From positions 62,001 through 126,000 of the forward strand of contig NZ_PCDP01000028.1 in NCBI RefSeq assembly GCF_003240585.1: a stretch of DNA of 64,000 nt, given 5' to 3'. The position numbers were made by a program, and so were the translations under genes. A model generated the notes under the pieces. It was not told the DNA's origin, made no database searches, and saw nothing but the letters and a program-made list of their open reading frames with translations. The stretch comes from Arminella tubonensis (GTDB taxonomy: Bacteria; Pseudomonadota; Alphaproteobacteria; Rhizobiales; Rhizobiaceae). Positions 17,435 to 25,849 of this stretch are shown piece by piece (the stretch's first letter is position 1; every line of letters begins with the position of its first letter).

Positions 17435-19176
17435 TCCGCGGCCTCCTCTCCAGCAACCATCAGCCGTATCGGTGTAGGCGCCGGCGTCTGTGTCGCCTTT
17501 TTCAGGACTTCGTCTTTCGGTCCAAATGACAGCTGCTGGCCATTTGCCAATACCAGGACCTTGTCGACGGCGATGAGCGCACTCGGCCGATGAGCGATGA
17601 CGATTGCCACGCCGCCGCGGGCACGAACGCCGAAGATCGCTTTCGTCAGTGCCCCCTCGCCCTCCGCGTCGAGGTTGGAATTGGGTTCGTCCAGAACGAC
17701 AAGAAACGGATCGCCGTAAAGGGCGCGCGCCAGTGCGACGCGCTGTCGTTGACCGGCTGACAAGGCAGAGCCATGGTCGCCGATCTTCGTATCGAAACCA
17801 TCGGGAAACTGCACGATCAGGTCGTAGACGCCGGCAGCTTTTGCCGCCGCGATGATCTTCCCTGACGGCGCGTCGCGCTCGAACCTGGCGATGTTTTCGG
17901 CAATCGAACCGTCGAACAGAGATACATCCTGTGGGAGATAGCCGATGTGCCTACCGAGTTCCCTGCGGTCCCACTGGGCAATCGAGGCACGGTCCAGCCG
18001 TACGGTGCCGGCATAGGGTTGCCACAAGCCGACAATGCCGCGCGCCAGCGATGACTTTCCAGATGCGCTCGGTCCGATGATGCCGACCGCTTCGCCTGCC
18101 AGAACGTTGAAGGAAACGCCGCGAACGATAGACGCCTTCAGACCTGGCGGGGACAGATAGAGGCCTTCGACCCTCAACGTCTCGCAAGGAGCCGGAAGGT
18201 CGACTTCCCGAACATCCTCCGGCATCTGCTGCATCAGCTTGGTGAGGCGTGACCAACTGGCCCGCGCCGCGGCAAAGCCCTTCCATTGACCGATCGCCAA
18301 TTCGACGGGGGCAAGCGCTCTGCTGACCAGTATCGAACTTGCGATCATGATGCCACCGGTGGCTTCCTGGCGAATGACGAGAACGGCGCCGACGGCGAGG
18401 ACACCGGATTGCAGCATCATTCTGACGATCTTGGAGGTCGTCGCCAGAGTGCTTGTGACATTGGACGAATGTAGATGATTAGCCAGATAGCGCCGGTTGA
18501 TGTCTGTCCACCGCTCGCCGATGGAATGGCCAAAGCCCATCGACAGCACCACTTCCGAATTCCTGTGGGTCGCTTCCGCAAGTGTATTTCGTTCGTTGGC
18601 TATCTTTGCCGCCTCGGCCGCCGGCTGCCTCGATTTGCTTTCAGCCAGTGCCGTCAGACCGATCAGTATGATCGCACCTGCAAGCGCCGTCGCCCCGATC
18701 CAGACATGGAATAGAAAACACAGGCCGAGATAGAAAGGCATCCACGGAATATCGAACAGCGCCGTCGGGCCTGGTCCTGAAAGAAATCCGCGGACACTGT
18801 CGAGGTCGCGCACCGACTGCAACCCATCGCCAGATATCTGCATGCGGGACGGCAGCTGAATGAGAGACCGATAGACCGTCTCTCCGAATTGTTCGTCGAC
18901 GGCCGCTCCGACACGCACCAATAGCATCGATCGGATCAGTTCCAGGACGCCCTGGAATGCAAAAAGCGTTGCGGCGATAATGCCGAGCCCGACGAGCGTC
19001 GGCAGGCTTCGGCCGGGGATGACCCGATCGTAAACCTGCAGCATGAAGAAGGACCCCGTCAGCGCCAGAACGTTGACAACCGCGCTTGTGACGCCGACAC
19101 CGAGGAACGCTTTCCTCAGCGAGAACAGGACCGCGACAAGAAAGGCCTGCGGTGGTGTTACCTTTGATTGAGACAC
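17431..19176 (-). CDS. prsD: Type I secretion ABC transporter, membrane and ATPase domains (PrsD family)
   Basis: 581 residues. The N-terminal six-helix exporter domain spans about 20-310 (VNVLALTGSFFMLQVYDRVI is the typical PrtD/PrsD opening). The C-terminal nucleotide-binding domain has Walker A GPSASGKSSLARG, signature LSAGQRQRVALARAL and Walker B FLVVLDEPNSNLD. It has no peptidase C39 domain, as expected for exporters of C-terminally or RTX-signalled proteins. It forms a three-gene unit with prsE and the GH16 glycanase. About 260 bp of AT-rich sequence upstream (19177-19437) presumably holds the promoter; I see no clear operator there. Confidence 0.9.
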   Translation of the reverse strand: MSQSKVTPPQAFLVAVLFSLRKAFLGVGVTSAVVNVLALTGSFFMLQVYDRVIPGRSLPTLVGLGIIAATLFAFQGVLELIRSMLLVRVGAAVDEQFGETVYRSLIQLPSRMQISGDGLQSVRDLDSVRGFLSGPGPTALFDIPWMPFYLGLCFLFHVWIGATALAGAIILIGLTALAESKSRQPAAEAAKIANERNTLAEATHRNSEVVLSMGFGHSIGERWTDINRRYLANHLHSSNVTSTLATTSKIVRMMLQSGVLAVGAVLVIRQEATGGIMIASSILVSRALAPVELAIGQWKGFAAARASWSRLTKLMQQMPEDVREVDLPAPCETLRVEGLYLSPPGLKASIVRGVSFNVLAGEAVGIIGPSASGKSSLARGIVGLWQPYAGTVRLDRASIAQWDRRELGRHIGYLPQDVSLFDGSIAENIARFERDAPSGKIIAAAKAAGVYDLIVQFPDGFDTKIGDHGSALSAGQRQRVALARALYGDPFLVVLDEPNSNLDAEGEGALTKAIFGVRARGGVAIVIAHRPSALIAVDKVLVLANGQQLSFGPKDEVLKKATQTPAPTPIRLMVAGEEAAE

Positions 19177-19437
19177 AAACGCCCTCGCTGTTAGGCCGCC
19201 GCCGTGAAGCGCGGTTCTGTATGTCCAAGACGGTTCGCGATAGAATGCGGCCTGCTTCGCGGTGCTCGTAGCCAGCGTGGCTTAGTATTGCGCTTGAGAG
19301 GCTGCCTGTCGATTTTCGAGACATTAACAACAGGCCTAAAAGTTTATCGATCTAGACCAAATGCTTGCAGAAACAAGGTGTTAGCTCATTCAAAAGAATT
19401 CAAAAAAATATATATGTTGCTGCGCGCCGCTCGTGCT

Positions 19438-20718
19438 TCAATCCATCATTTCGAACGCGGTCGCGAAGAAATTCTCATCGCCAAAATTCCCCGATTTCAG
19501 TGCCAGAAGCATATCGCCGTGCACGCTGCCGATTGTTCGCAACACCGGCACGCCGGGTGCGATCTCGGGGCCGATCAGGAATGCCGGAATGGCAAGCCTG
19601 TCCACAACGGCGCCGGAGGTCTCCCCACCGGCCACAACCAGCCGCCTTACACCTCTTGTCACCAATTCTGCGGCGATGACCGAGGTCGCGGTTTCGATCG
19701 CATGGCCCGATGCGTCACGCCCATGCCGCGACTGCAGCCGACACACTTCCTCCGGTGAAGCGCTTGCCGCGATGATAGCCGGGCCGAGCGAAATACGGTC
19801 TCCCGCCCAAGAAATCGCCGCCGCAACCTCGTCCGACCCGACAAGCAGCTTTTCGGGGTCGAGCCTCAAGACGGGCATCGACCGTGCGGCGACATCCAGC
19901 TGACGCAGCGTCGCTCTGGAGCAACTACCGGCAACGGCAGCGGCCATGCCGCCGACGGGGCGAATGGCATCCGCCGTGGTTTCGGACCTGGACGGCACCT
20001 GACCGGAGCGCGTGAGCGCACGGGCAAGACCGAGGCCAAGGCCCGATGCGCCGGTCGACACCGGCGTTTTGAGTGCGACCTCGCCCAATGTCTCGAGATC
20101 ACCCTCGAAGATCGCATCGGCGATCGCCATGCCAATTCCCTGTGCCAGCAGGGCATCGAGCCGTGCTCTCACGGCTTCCTGGCCTGCCGATACCGCCGCC
20201 AGATCGACGAGCCCGACGGTGCGGCGCGACTGCCGCGCCAAGACCCGCACGAGATTGGCATCGTGCATTGGATTGAGCGGGTGATCCTTGAGCGGGCTCT
20301 CGTTGAGCAGTTGCCCGCCGACAAAGAGGTGGCCCTGAAAGACGGTGCGGCCCGTTGCCGGGAAGGCTGGGGTGACCAGCACCACATTGCTGCCCGCAGT
20401 ATTGGCCAGCGCTTCCGTGACCGGGCCGATATTGCCCTCATCCGTGGAATCGAATGTCGAGCAGATCTTGTAAAGCACATGATTTGCGCCACGCTGCCGC
20501 AGCCACCTATCGGCCTCAGTTGCCGCGGCAACCGCAGCCGCTGCAGCAACGGAGCGGATCTTCAAGGAGACGACGACAGCATCCACTTCGAGCAGCGCCA
20601 GACCGGCATCGGGAATGCCGACCGTCTGCACCGTACGCAGGCCGTTTTTTGTCAGCGTGTTGGCGAGATCGGAGGCGCCGGTGTAGTCGTCGGCGATCGA
20701 TCCGAGCAAGATTGCCAT
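19438..20718 (-). CDS. otnK: 3-oxo-tetronate kinase (DUF1537 family)
   Basis: 426 residues. The N-terminal sugar-binding domain opens with GSIADDYTGASDLANTL, the DUF1537 hallmark, and contains YKICSTFDSTDEGNIGPV. The C-terminal nucleotide-binding domain has VAGGETSGAVVDRL and GSCSRATLRQ. The enzyme phosphorylates 3-oxo-tetronate at O4. Gene order ltnD-otnI-otnK with otnC nearby is that of the characterised L-threonate pathway, which fixes the substrate class better than sequence alone. GGAG lies 8 bases before the ATG. The start is 3 bases after the otnI stop. Confidence 0.9.
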   Translation of the reverse strand: MAILLGSIADDYTGASDLANTLTKNGLRTVQTVGIPDAGLALLEVDAVVVSLKIRSVAAAAAVAAATEADRWLRQRGANHVLYKICSTFDSTDEGNIGPVTEALANTAGSNVVLVTPAFPATGRTVFQGHLFVGGQLLNESPLKDHPLNPMHDANLVRVLARQSRRTVGLVDLAAVSAGQEAVRARLDALLAQGIGMAIADAIFEGDLETLGEVALKTPVSTGASGLGLGLARALTRSGQVPSRSETTADAIRPVGGMAAAVAGSCSRATLRQLDVAARSMPVLRLDPEKLLVGSDEVAAAISWAGDRISLGPAIIAASASPEEVCRLQSRHGRDASGHAIETATSVIAAELVTRGVRRLVVAGGETSGAVVDRLAIPAFLIGPEIAPGVPVLRTIGSVHGDMLLALKSGNFGDENFFATAFEMMD

Positions 20719-20721
20719 CGT

Positions 20722-21498
20722 CTAGCTCCGTGCAAAGGGTCTGAACCAGTCAAGACCTTCCAATGTGTTGCCCCGGGGCACGTATTCGCAGCCGATGAAG
20801 CCTTCATAGCCGAGCCGGTCGATTTTGGCGAATAGATAGGGAAAGTTCAGTTCTTCCCCGTCCGGCTCATGGCGCGAGGGAACGCTGGCGATCTGGATGT
20901 GCCCGGTTATCGGCAGCAGGCGGCGCAGCGCCATGGCGACATCGCCATGCAGGATCTGGCGGTGATAGATGTCAAACTGCAGCTTCAGGTTCGCCAAGCC
21001 AAGTTCCGCAATGATCTGCTCGGCCATTCCGAAATCATTGAGAAAATATCCGGGCATGTTTCGCCCGTTGATCGGCTCGAGCAACAGGTCGATGCCTTTT
21101 TCGGCAAGCCGCTCGGCTGCGTAGACCACGGAATGCCTGTACCGAGATGCCGCGGCTTCATCGTGAGGATCGGCAAGGCCGGCCATCAAATGCAGCCGCT
21201 TGGCGCCGGTCGCCTCGGCATAGTCCAGCGCCTCTTCCACACCTGACCGCAGCGCATCGAACCGTCCCGGAAGGGCAGCGATGCCGCGCTCGCCCGCAGC
21301 CCAGTCGCCCGGCGGCAGATTGAACAAGGCCTGCCGCAGATTGTTGCGGGTGAGCCGCTCGGCGAGCGCTGTCGGCGTGGCGTCATAGGGAAAGAGATAC
21401 TCGACGGCGCCAAAGCCGGCATCGGCCGCGGCATCAAAACGGTCGAGGAACGACCACTCATTGAACATCATCGTCAAGTTGGCGGCAAAAATCGGCAT
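20722..21498 (-). CDS. otnI: 2-oxo-tetronate isomerase (hydroxypyruvate isomerase family)
   Basis: 258 residues, TIM-barrel xylose-isomerase-like fold. It opens with FAANLTMMFNEWSFLDRFDA, the hydroxypyruvate isomerase signature. The metal and catalytic Glu residues are in LLLEPINGRNMPGYF and GCEYVPRG, with metal-binding Asp/His in QFDIYHRQI and GHIQIASVPSRHEPD. In the threonate route it interconverts 2-oxo- and 3-oxo-tetronate. GAGGAGA precedes the ATG. It is the middle gene of the ltnD-otnI-otnK operon. Confidence 0.9.
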   Translation of the reverse strand: MPIFAANLTMMFNEWSFLDRFDAAADAGFGAVEYLFPYDATPTALAERLTRNNLRQALFNLPPGDWAAGERGIAALPGRFDALRSGVEEALDYAEATGAKRLHLMAGLADPHDEAAASRYRHSVVYAAERLAEKGIDLLLEPINGRNMPGYFLNDFGMAEQIIAELGLANLKLQFDIYHRQILHGDVAMALRRLLPITGHIQIASVPSRHEPDGEELNFPYLFAKIDRLGYEGFIGCEYVPRGNTLEGLDWFRPFARS

Positions 21499-21510
21499 TT
21501 CAGTTCTCCT

Positions 21511-22455
21511 CTATCGGCTCTGCCGTTCGCCAATCAATCCCGGTAGCTCGGCGCCTGAAAGCTGGGCGTAGAGCCGCGCGAGTGAGGAATCGTCATCGCG
21601 CCCCATGCCGGCTCCGCTGGCAGCCAGATACATTTGCAAGGCGGCTGCCGTGAGCGGTACCGGATAGCGCTCGGAGCGAGCCATATCCTGAACGATGCCA
21701 AGGTCCTTCACGAAAATCTCGATTGCGCTGAGCGGGGCATAGTCTCCAGCCAGCACGTGCGGCATTCGGTTTTCGAACATCCACGAATTGCCGGCCGACG
21801 CGGTGATCACCTCATACACCCTTGCCAGATCGAGGCCCTGCTTGGCGGCGAAGGTCATGGCCTCGCAGGCGGCTGCAATATGCACACCGGCGAGCAGTTG
21901 GTTGATCATCTTGAAAGCTGCGCCCGTTCCGGCTGCGTCGCCGAGTTCGTACAACTTGGCGGCCATGGCATCGAGGGCCGGGCGGGCTGTGTCGAAAGCC
22001 CGAGCGGATCCTGATGCCATGATCGTCAGTTCGCCGCTTGCAGCCTTGGATGCGCCGCCCGAAATCGGCGCGTCGAGATAATGCAAGTCGAGCGCTGCTA
22101 CCCGTTGCGACAAAGCACGTGCAACCGAAGGATCCATGGTCGCTGACGAGATGAACACCGCGCCGGTCTTCATAGCGCTCGCCACACCGTCGGCGCCGAA
22201 CAGGACCGCCTCGGTCTGTGCGCCGTTGACCACCACGCAAACAACCACGTCAGCATTTTCCGCCGCTCCCGCCGGCGTGGCAGCGCCGCGTCCGCCATCG
22301 GCGACGAAGCGATCCACCGCCGCGGAAGCGACATCAAATCCCACGACGTCAAGACCCGCGCGTTTCATTGAACGAGCCATCCCGAGCCCCATGGAGCCAA
22401 GGCCGATGACGGCCGCTACAATGCCACGGCGCGGGTTTTCGACAATCTCGGACAT
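21511..22455 (-). CDS. ltnD: L-threonate dehydrogenase (beta-hydroxyacid dehydrogenase family)
   Basis: 314 residues. The N-terminal NAD Rossmann domain begins VIGLGSMGLGMARSMKRAGL. The substrate motif DAPISGGASKAASGELTIM lies near residue 133, and the catalytic Lys is in GAAFKMINQLLAG. The helical C-terminal domain completes the 3-hydroxyisobutyrate-dehydrogenase-like fold. It oxidises L-threonate to 2-oxo-tetronate. The ATG at 22455 has GGAGAACAGGTG upstream. The longer open frame is rejected because it would run through the two palindromic operators at 22515-22584. It is the first gene of the operon. Confidence 0.9.
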   Translation of the reverse strand: MSEIVENPRRGIVAAVIGLGSMGLGMARSMKRAGLDVVGFDVASAAVDRFVADGGRGAATPAGAAENADVVVCVVVNGAQTEAVLFGADGVASAMKTGAVFISSATMDPSVARALSQRVAALDLHYLDAPISGGASKAASGELTIMASGSARAFDTARPALDAMAAKLYELGDAAGTGAAFKMINQLLAGVHIAAACEAMTFAAKQGLDLARVYEVITASAGNSWMFENRMPHVLAGDYAPLSAIEIFVKDLGIVQDMARSERYPVPLTAAALQMYLAASGAGMGRDDDSSLARLYAQLSGAELPGLIGERQSR

Positions 22456-22514
22456 CACCTGTTCTCCAACCTGACAGCAGAAAGGCCGACACCCCTCCGG
22501 GGAAGTGGGCTCAA

Positions 22515-22584
22515 ATGGCAGCGCTGCCATTATCTCTAACCCATCAGAACAGCACTGCCAACATGAAATTGGCAGCGCTGCCAA
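22515..22584. promoter_or_regulatory. Twin LacI-type operators, GGCAGCGCTGCC
   Basis: Two perfect 16-bp palindromes, ATGGCAGCGCTGCCAT (22515-22530) and TTGGCAGCGCTGCCAA (22569-22584), lie 54 bp apart centre to centre between ltnD and the LacI gene. A third, degenerate copy (AACAGCACTGCCAA, about 22548-22561) lies between them. Even-length palindromes with a central CG are typical LacI-family operators. They are best assigned to the adjacent regulator. Confidence 0.8.
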
Positions 22585-22698
22585 AAATATCTTGCTTATT
22601 GGAGCGAGCGATGAAAAATTGAGGACTTGGCGGTAGAATCATCCCATGATTAGTCTCGACCGACATCGCGATTGCCGGAAGCAGGGCCTAAGAATAAA

Positions 22699-23697
22699 AT
22701 GGAACTCAGACATCAGGTCGCGGTGACGCTTGCCGAAGTTGCTGAAGCGGCCGGTGTCGGCGAGAGTACGGTTTCACGCGTGCTGCGCAGTCACGGCTCG
22801 TTTTCTGACAAGACCAGGGAGCGCGTCATGGCGGCAGTCGAGCGGCTGGGCTATGTGCCCAACCGCATCGCGGGAACGCTCGCCTCCGCCGGATCGCGTC
22901 TTGTCGCCTTTGTCATCCCTTCGCTTTCCAATATCGTTTTCCCCGACGTGCTTAGAGGTGCAAGCGCCGTTCTCGAGGAAAATCGGCACCAGGCGGTTTT
23001 TGCCGTCACTGACTATGATCCGCAAAAAGAGGAGGCACTCGTCGCCTCGATGCTTGCCTGGCGACCGGCGGCGGTAGTGCTGGCCGGATGTGAACACACC
23101 GAGGGCACGGCCAAGATGCTGCGCGCCAGCGGCTGCCGGATTGTCGAGCTGCTCGATCTCGATGGTGAGGCGCTGGATATCGCGGTCGGCTTCTCCAACC
23201 GTGCAGCCGGGCACGCCAGCGCGGAATTCCTGCTCACGCGCGGCTATCGTCGGATCGGCTATGTCGGGCACGACCTGATCCGCGACACCCGCGCCGGCAA
23301 GCGGTTCAAAAGCTTCTGCGAAACGCTCGGCATGCATGACGTTCCTCTCGTCGACCGTGAGATTGTTGCCGGGGCATCGTCGGTGGAAAACGGGCAGGTA
23401 GGGCTGGAGCAGCTGCTTGCAAGAACTCCGGCTCTCGATGCGGTTTACTTTTCCAACGACGACATGGCGTTGGGTGGCTATTTTCATTGCCTGGCGCGCG
23501 GCATTCACATCCCTTCGAGGCTGGCGCTCTTTGGCTATAACGGCCTCGATATCGGCCGCGTGACCCCGCAGCCGCTCTCGACCGTCCGCACGCCGCGCGT
23601 GGCGACGGGTCGCGTGGCGGCGCAACTCATCGTGGAGAACGCGCCGTCCCAGATCGTCGATCTGGGATTTGAACTGATCGAGGGCGCAACCGCCTGA
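22699..23697 (+). CDS. LacI-family repressor of the threonate (otn) genes
   Basis: 332 residues from ATG 22699; an upstream TTG frame is possible but unneeded. The N-terminal helix-turn-helix and hinge helix are VTLAEVAEAAGVGESTVSRV and VPNRIAGTLASAGS. The periplasmic-binding-protein-like effector domain follows (VAFVIPSLSNIVFPDVLRG, then ALFGYNGLDIG and PQPLSTVRTPR). It is GntR/LacI subfamily-like (GntR of E. coli). It lies between ltnD-otnI-otnK (divergent) and otnC (16 bases downstream, same strand), so it probably represses both arms through the palindromes 22515-22584. The inducer is probably threonate or an intermediate, by inference. Confidence 0.9.
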   Translation: MELRHQVAVTLAEVAEAAGVGESTVSRVLRSHGSFSDKTRERVMAAVERLGYVPNRIAGTLASAGSRLVAFVIPSLSNIVFPDVLRGASAVLEENRHQAVFAVTDYDPQKEEALVASMLAWRPAAVVLAGCEHTEGTAKMLRASGCRIVELLDLDGEALDIAVGFSNRAAGHASAEFLLTRGYRRIGYVGHDLIRDTRAGKRFKSFCETLGMHDVPLVDREIVAGASSVENGQVGLEQLLARTPALDAVYFSNDDMALGGYFHCLARGIHIPSRLALFGYNGLDIGRVTPQPLSTVRTPRVATGRVAAQLIVENAPSQIVDLGFELIEGATA

Positions 23698-23713
23698 CAC
23701 CGGAGAAATTGCA

Positions 23714-24394
23714 ATGTCCGACACGCGTCTGCGAGAAGAAATCTGCCGATACGGTCGATCCCTGTTCGAGCGGGGCCTGACGCCAGGATCGTCGGGGAAC
23801 ATCTCCTTGCGACTGGATGACGGCGGTTGGCTGGTGACGCCGACGAACGCATCCCTCGGATTCCTCGACCCGGCTCGCATCTCCAGGCTCGATTCGGCAG
23901 GGCGATTACTGTCAGGCGATAAACCCACCAAGGAAATTCCGCTTCACTCTGCCCTTTATGAAACACGCTCAAATGCGCGCGCCATCGTTCACCTTCATTC
24001 CACGCACGCGGTCGCGCTCACCATGCTGCCGGAGATCGATCCGCGCGCGGCGCTTCCCCCCATGACACCCTATTATCTCATGCGCGCTGGACAGACCGCG
24101 CTTGTGCCCTACTACCGGCCCGGCGATCCGGCCGTGGCCGACGCCATCCGGGGTCTGGCAGGCAAATATTCGTCCGTGCTGCTGGCCAATCATGGACCGG
24201 TAGTCGCCGGCGACACCCTTGAAGCGGCGGTTTTTGCGACAGAAGAACTGGAAGAGACGGCGAAGCTCTATCTGCTTTTGCGAAACCTCAATCCCCGGCA
24301 CCTCACGCCGGCCCAGGTTGACGACCTTGTCAAAGCGTTCGGCCTCGAACTGCCCCTTCACGGCGAGCACGACGATACCCACGATCATAGCTGA
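23714..24394 (+). CDS. otnC: 3-oxo-tetronate 4-phosphate decarboxylase (class II aldolase family)
   Basis: 226 residues, class II aldolase/adducin fold. It contains GLTPGSSGNISLRLDDGG (phosphate-binding loop), TPTNASLGFLDP, catalytic Glu in PTKEIPLHSALYE, zinc ligands in VHLHSTHAVAL and a third His in LLANHGPVVAG. It splits 3-oxo-tetronate 4-phosphate to dihydroxyacetone phosphate and CO2, the last step of the L-threonate route. It is translated from the same transcript as the LacI gene and ends in a His/Asp-rich tail (HGEHDDTHDHS). Confidence 0.9.
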   Translation: MSDTRLREEICRYGRSLFERGLTPGSSGNISLRLDDGGWLVTPTNASLGFLDPARISRLDSAGRLLSGDKPTKEIPLHSALYETRSNARAIVHLHSTHAVALTMLPEIDPRAALPPMTPYYLMRAGQTALVPYYRPGDPAVADAIRGLAGKYSSVLLANHGPVVAGDTLEAAVFATEELEETAKLYLLLRNLNPRHLTPAQVDDLVKAFGLELPLHGEHDDTHDHS

Positions 24395-24431
24395 GCTTCG
24401 ATCCCGAGGTAGGTAGCTGGCGGGTCAGCTG

Positions 24432-24852
24432 TCATTCAGCCCTTGCTGCCGAAGAATGCTGCACAAAGTCGATGAAAGCGCGCAACGCCGGTGGCATTTG
24501 CCGTTTGCTGGGATAGTACAGGTGGAAGCCCGGAAAGGCGGGCGTCCAGTCCTGGAGGAGATGCACCAGCTACTTCGCCGCAATCAGTTCGCCGACCTGA
24601 TGATCGAAAAGATAGCCTATGCCAACGCCGTCGAGCACTGCGCGCACGGCCACCGCGGGCTCCGTGACGATCAGAGGCCCATCGACCGCTGTCTCCAGCT
24701 TTTCGCCGCCGCGCTCAAATTCCCAATGATAGAGACTGCCGTCCGTCGGCAGCGGAAATTGACGCAGCGATGGCGCTGAAGGTCTCGCGGATTATCCGGA
24801 ATACCGAAGCTTTCGACATAGGCCGGAGAAGCCACGACCATCATGCGCAACT
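24432..24852 (-). pseudogene. LysR regulator remnant (C-terminal effector domain)
   Basis: The minus strand reads as the end of a LysR-type regulator. It begins LRMMVVASPAYVESFGIP...HRCVNFR. After a one-base frameshift it continues LPTDGSLYHWEFERGGEKLE, LDGVGIGYLFDHQVGELIAA and DWTPAFPGFHLYYPSKRQMP, and it ends at a TGA (24432-24434). There is also an in-frame TAG after LIAAK. The helix-turn-helix and first half are missing; homology stops abruptly near 24850, where aldo-keto reductase sequence begins on the other strand. Confidence 0.7.
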
Positions 24853-25535
24853 CGCAACGAGCTTCACCGACGCCGGTCGACGAGATTCTGCGGGCGCTGG
24901 ACGATCTCGTACGGGCTGGAAAGATCCTCTACGCAGGCATATCCGACACTCCGGCCTGGCAGGTCGCGCGCATGCAGGCGATCGCCGATCTGCGCGGCTG
25001 GTCGCCTTTGATCGCATTACAGGTCGAGTATAGCCTGATCGAGCGAACGGTCGAACGCGACCTCGTCCCGATGGCCAGCGAGATGGGGCTCGGCGTCATC
25101 CCGTGGTCGCCACTTGGCATGGGTGTCCTGACAGGCAAATACAGCAAGGCCGACCTCGATATCGGCAGCGGGACGGCGCAAACCGTGGGAACGCGCAAAA
25201 ACATAGCCGCCGGCAACGGTTCCCTCAGTGAACGAGGTCTCGCCATTGCCGATGTGGTCAAAGAAATCGCGGCGGAGCTCGGAAAAACGCCGGCACAGGT
25301 GGCCATTGCCTGGACGCTACTCAATCCCGCCGTGACGTCTCCGATTGTCGGTGCGAAAACCGTTGCGCAGCTTGAGGACAATCTCGGCGCGCTGGATGTC
25401 GTCTTGGCGGATACGCAACGGACGCGGTTGAACGATGCGAGCGCGATCGTACTCGGCTTCCCGCACGACTTCCTCGCATTGCCGCTGACGAGGGAGGTCA
25501 TGTTCGGCGGGATGACGATCGCAGCAAGACTTTGA
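24843..25535 (+). pseudogene. N-terminally truncated aldo/keto reductase
   Basis: 230 codons are open, but the sequence matches only the last two-thirds of a 330-residue aldo/keto reductase. Homology begins at TPVDEILRALDDLVRAGKIL and runs through YAGISDTPAW, LQVEYSLIERTVERDLVPMA, IPWSPLGMGVLTGKY and TSPIVGAKTVAQLEDNLGAL to the C-terminus. The missing N-terminus holds the catalytic Asp, Tyr and Lys, so a product would be inactive. The first residues come from the former LysR gene. The truncation looks like a deletion between two divergent genes. Confidence 0.7.
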
Positions 25536-25577
25536 AATAGGAGCTTTGAGCCTGCCGAACGTGGTCAGTGCCAGACA

Positions 25578-25700
25578 ACAAAAAAGGGCCACCAAGACTG
25601 GTGGCCCTGAAGTTTTGGAGGTTGTTGCCTCCAGAGGGGAACAGCTGAAGCGGAGGTACCGGGAGGAGAATGGCCGCCGCGCAATCAACTGAATCAACCA
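25578..25700 (-). ncRNA. Candidate trans-acting sRNA, alpha-r14 (NfeR)-like
   Basis: The minus strand has a perfect 10-bp GC-rich hairpin (arms 25585-25594 and 25599-25608, four-base loop) followed directly by a run of six Ts, an excellent intrinsic terminator with no gene ending just before it. Upstream lies a second hairpin (TGGAGG/CCTCCA) and a single-stranded-looking CTCCTCCC. Anti-Shine-Dalgarno CCUCCUCCC loops define the rhizobial alpha-r14 sRNAs. A 67-codon open frame overlaps but has no ribosome binding site. Assignment is by pattern. The 5' end is a guess; a TTGTCA element upstream near 25733 could be a -35. Confidence 0.5.
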
Positions 25701-25849
25701 TACATCCTAAAGCGCGAGTTTTCTATCCATTGACAACCAATATTTCGACAATCCGGGGTCGATTATCCCAAGGATTGCGCCGACGCCGCAATGGGCTGCG
25801 CTCCGCAACGACGAATGCGGTATCCGATCCATTTGCCAGCGCCTGATAG

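Noticed and set aside
25498..25701. 67-codon peptide on the minus strand over the sRNA candidate
   Set aside because: No ribosome binding site, and the frame runs through the terminator hairpin; an RNA gene explains the region better.
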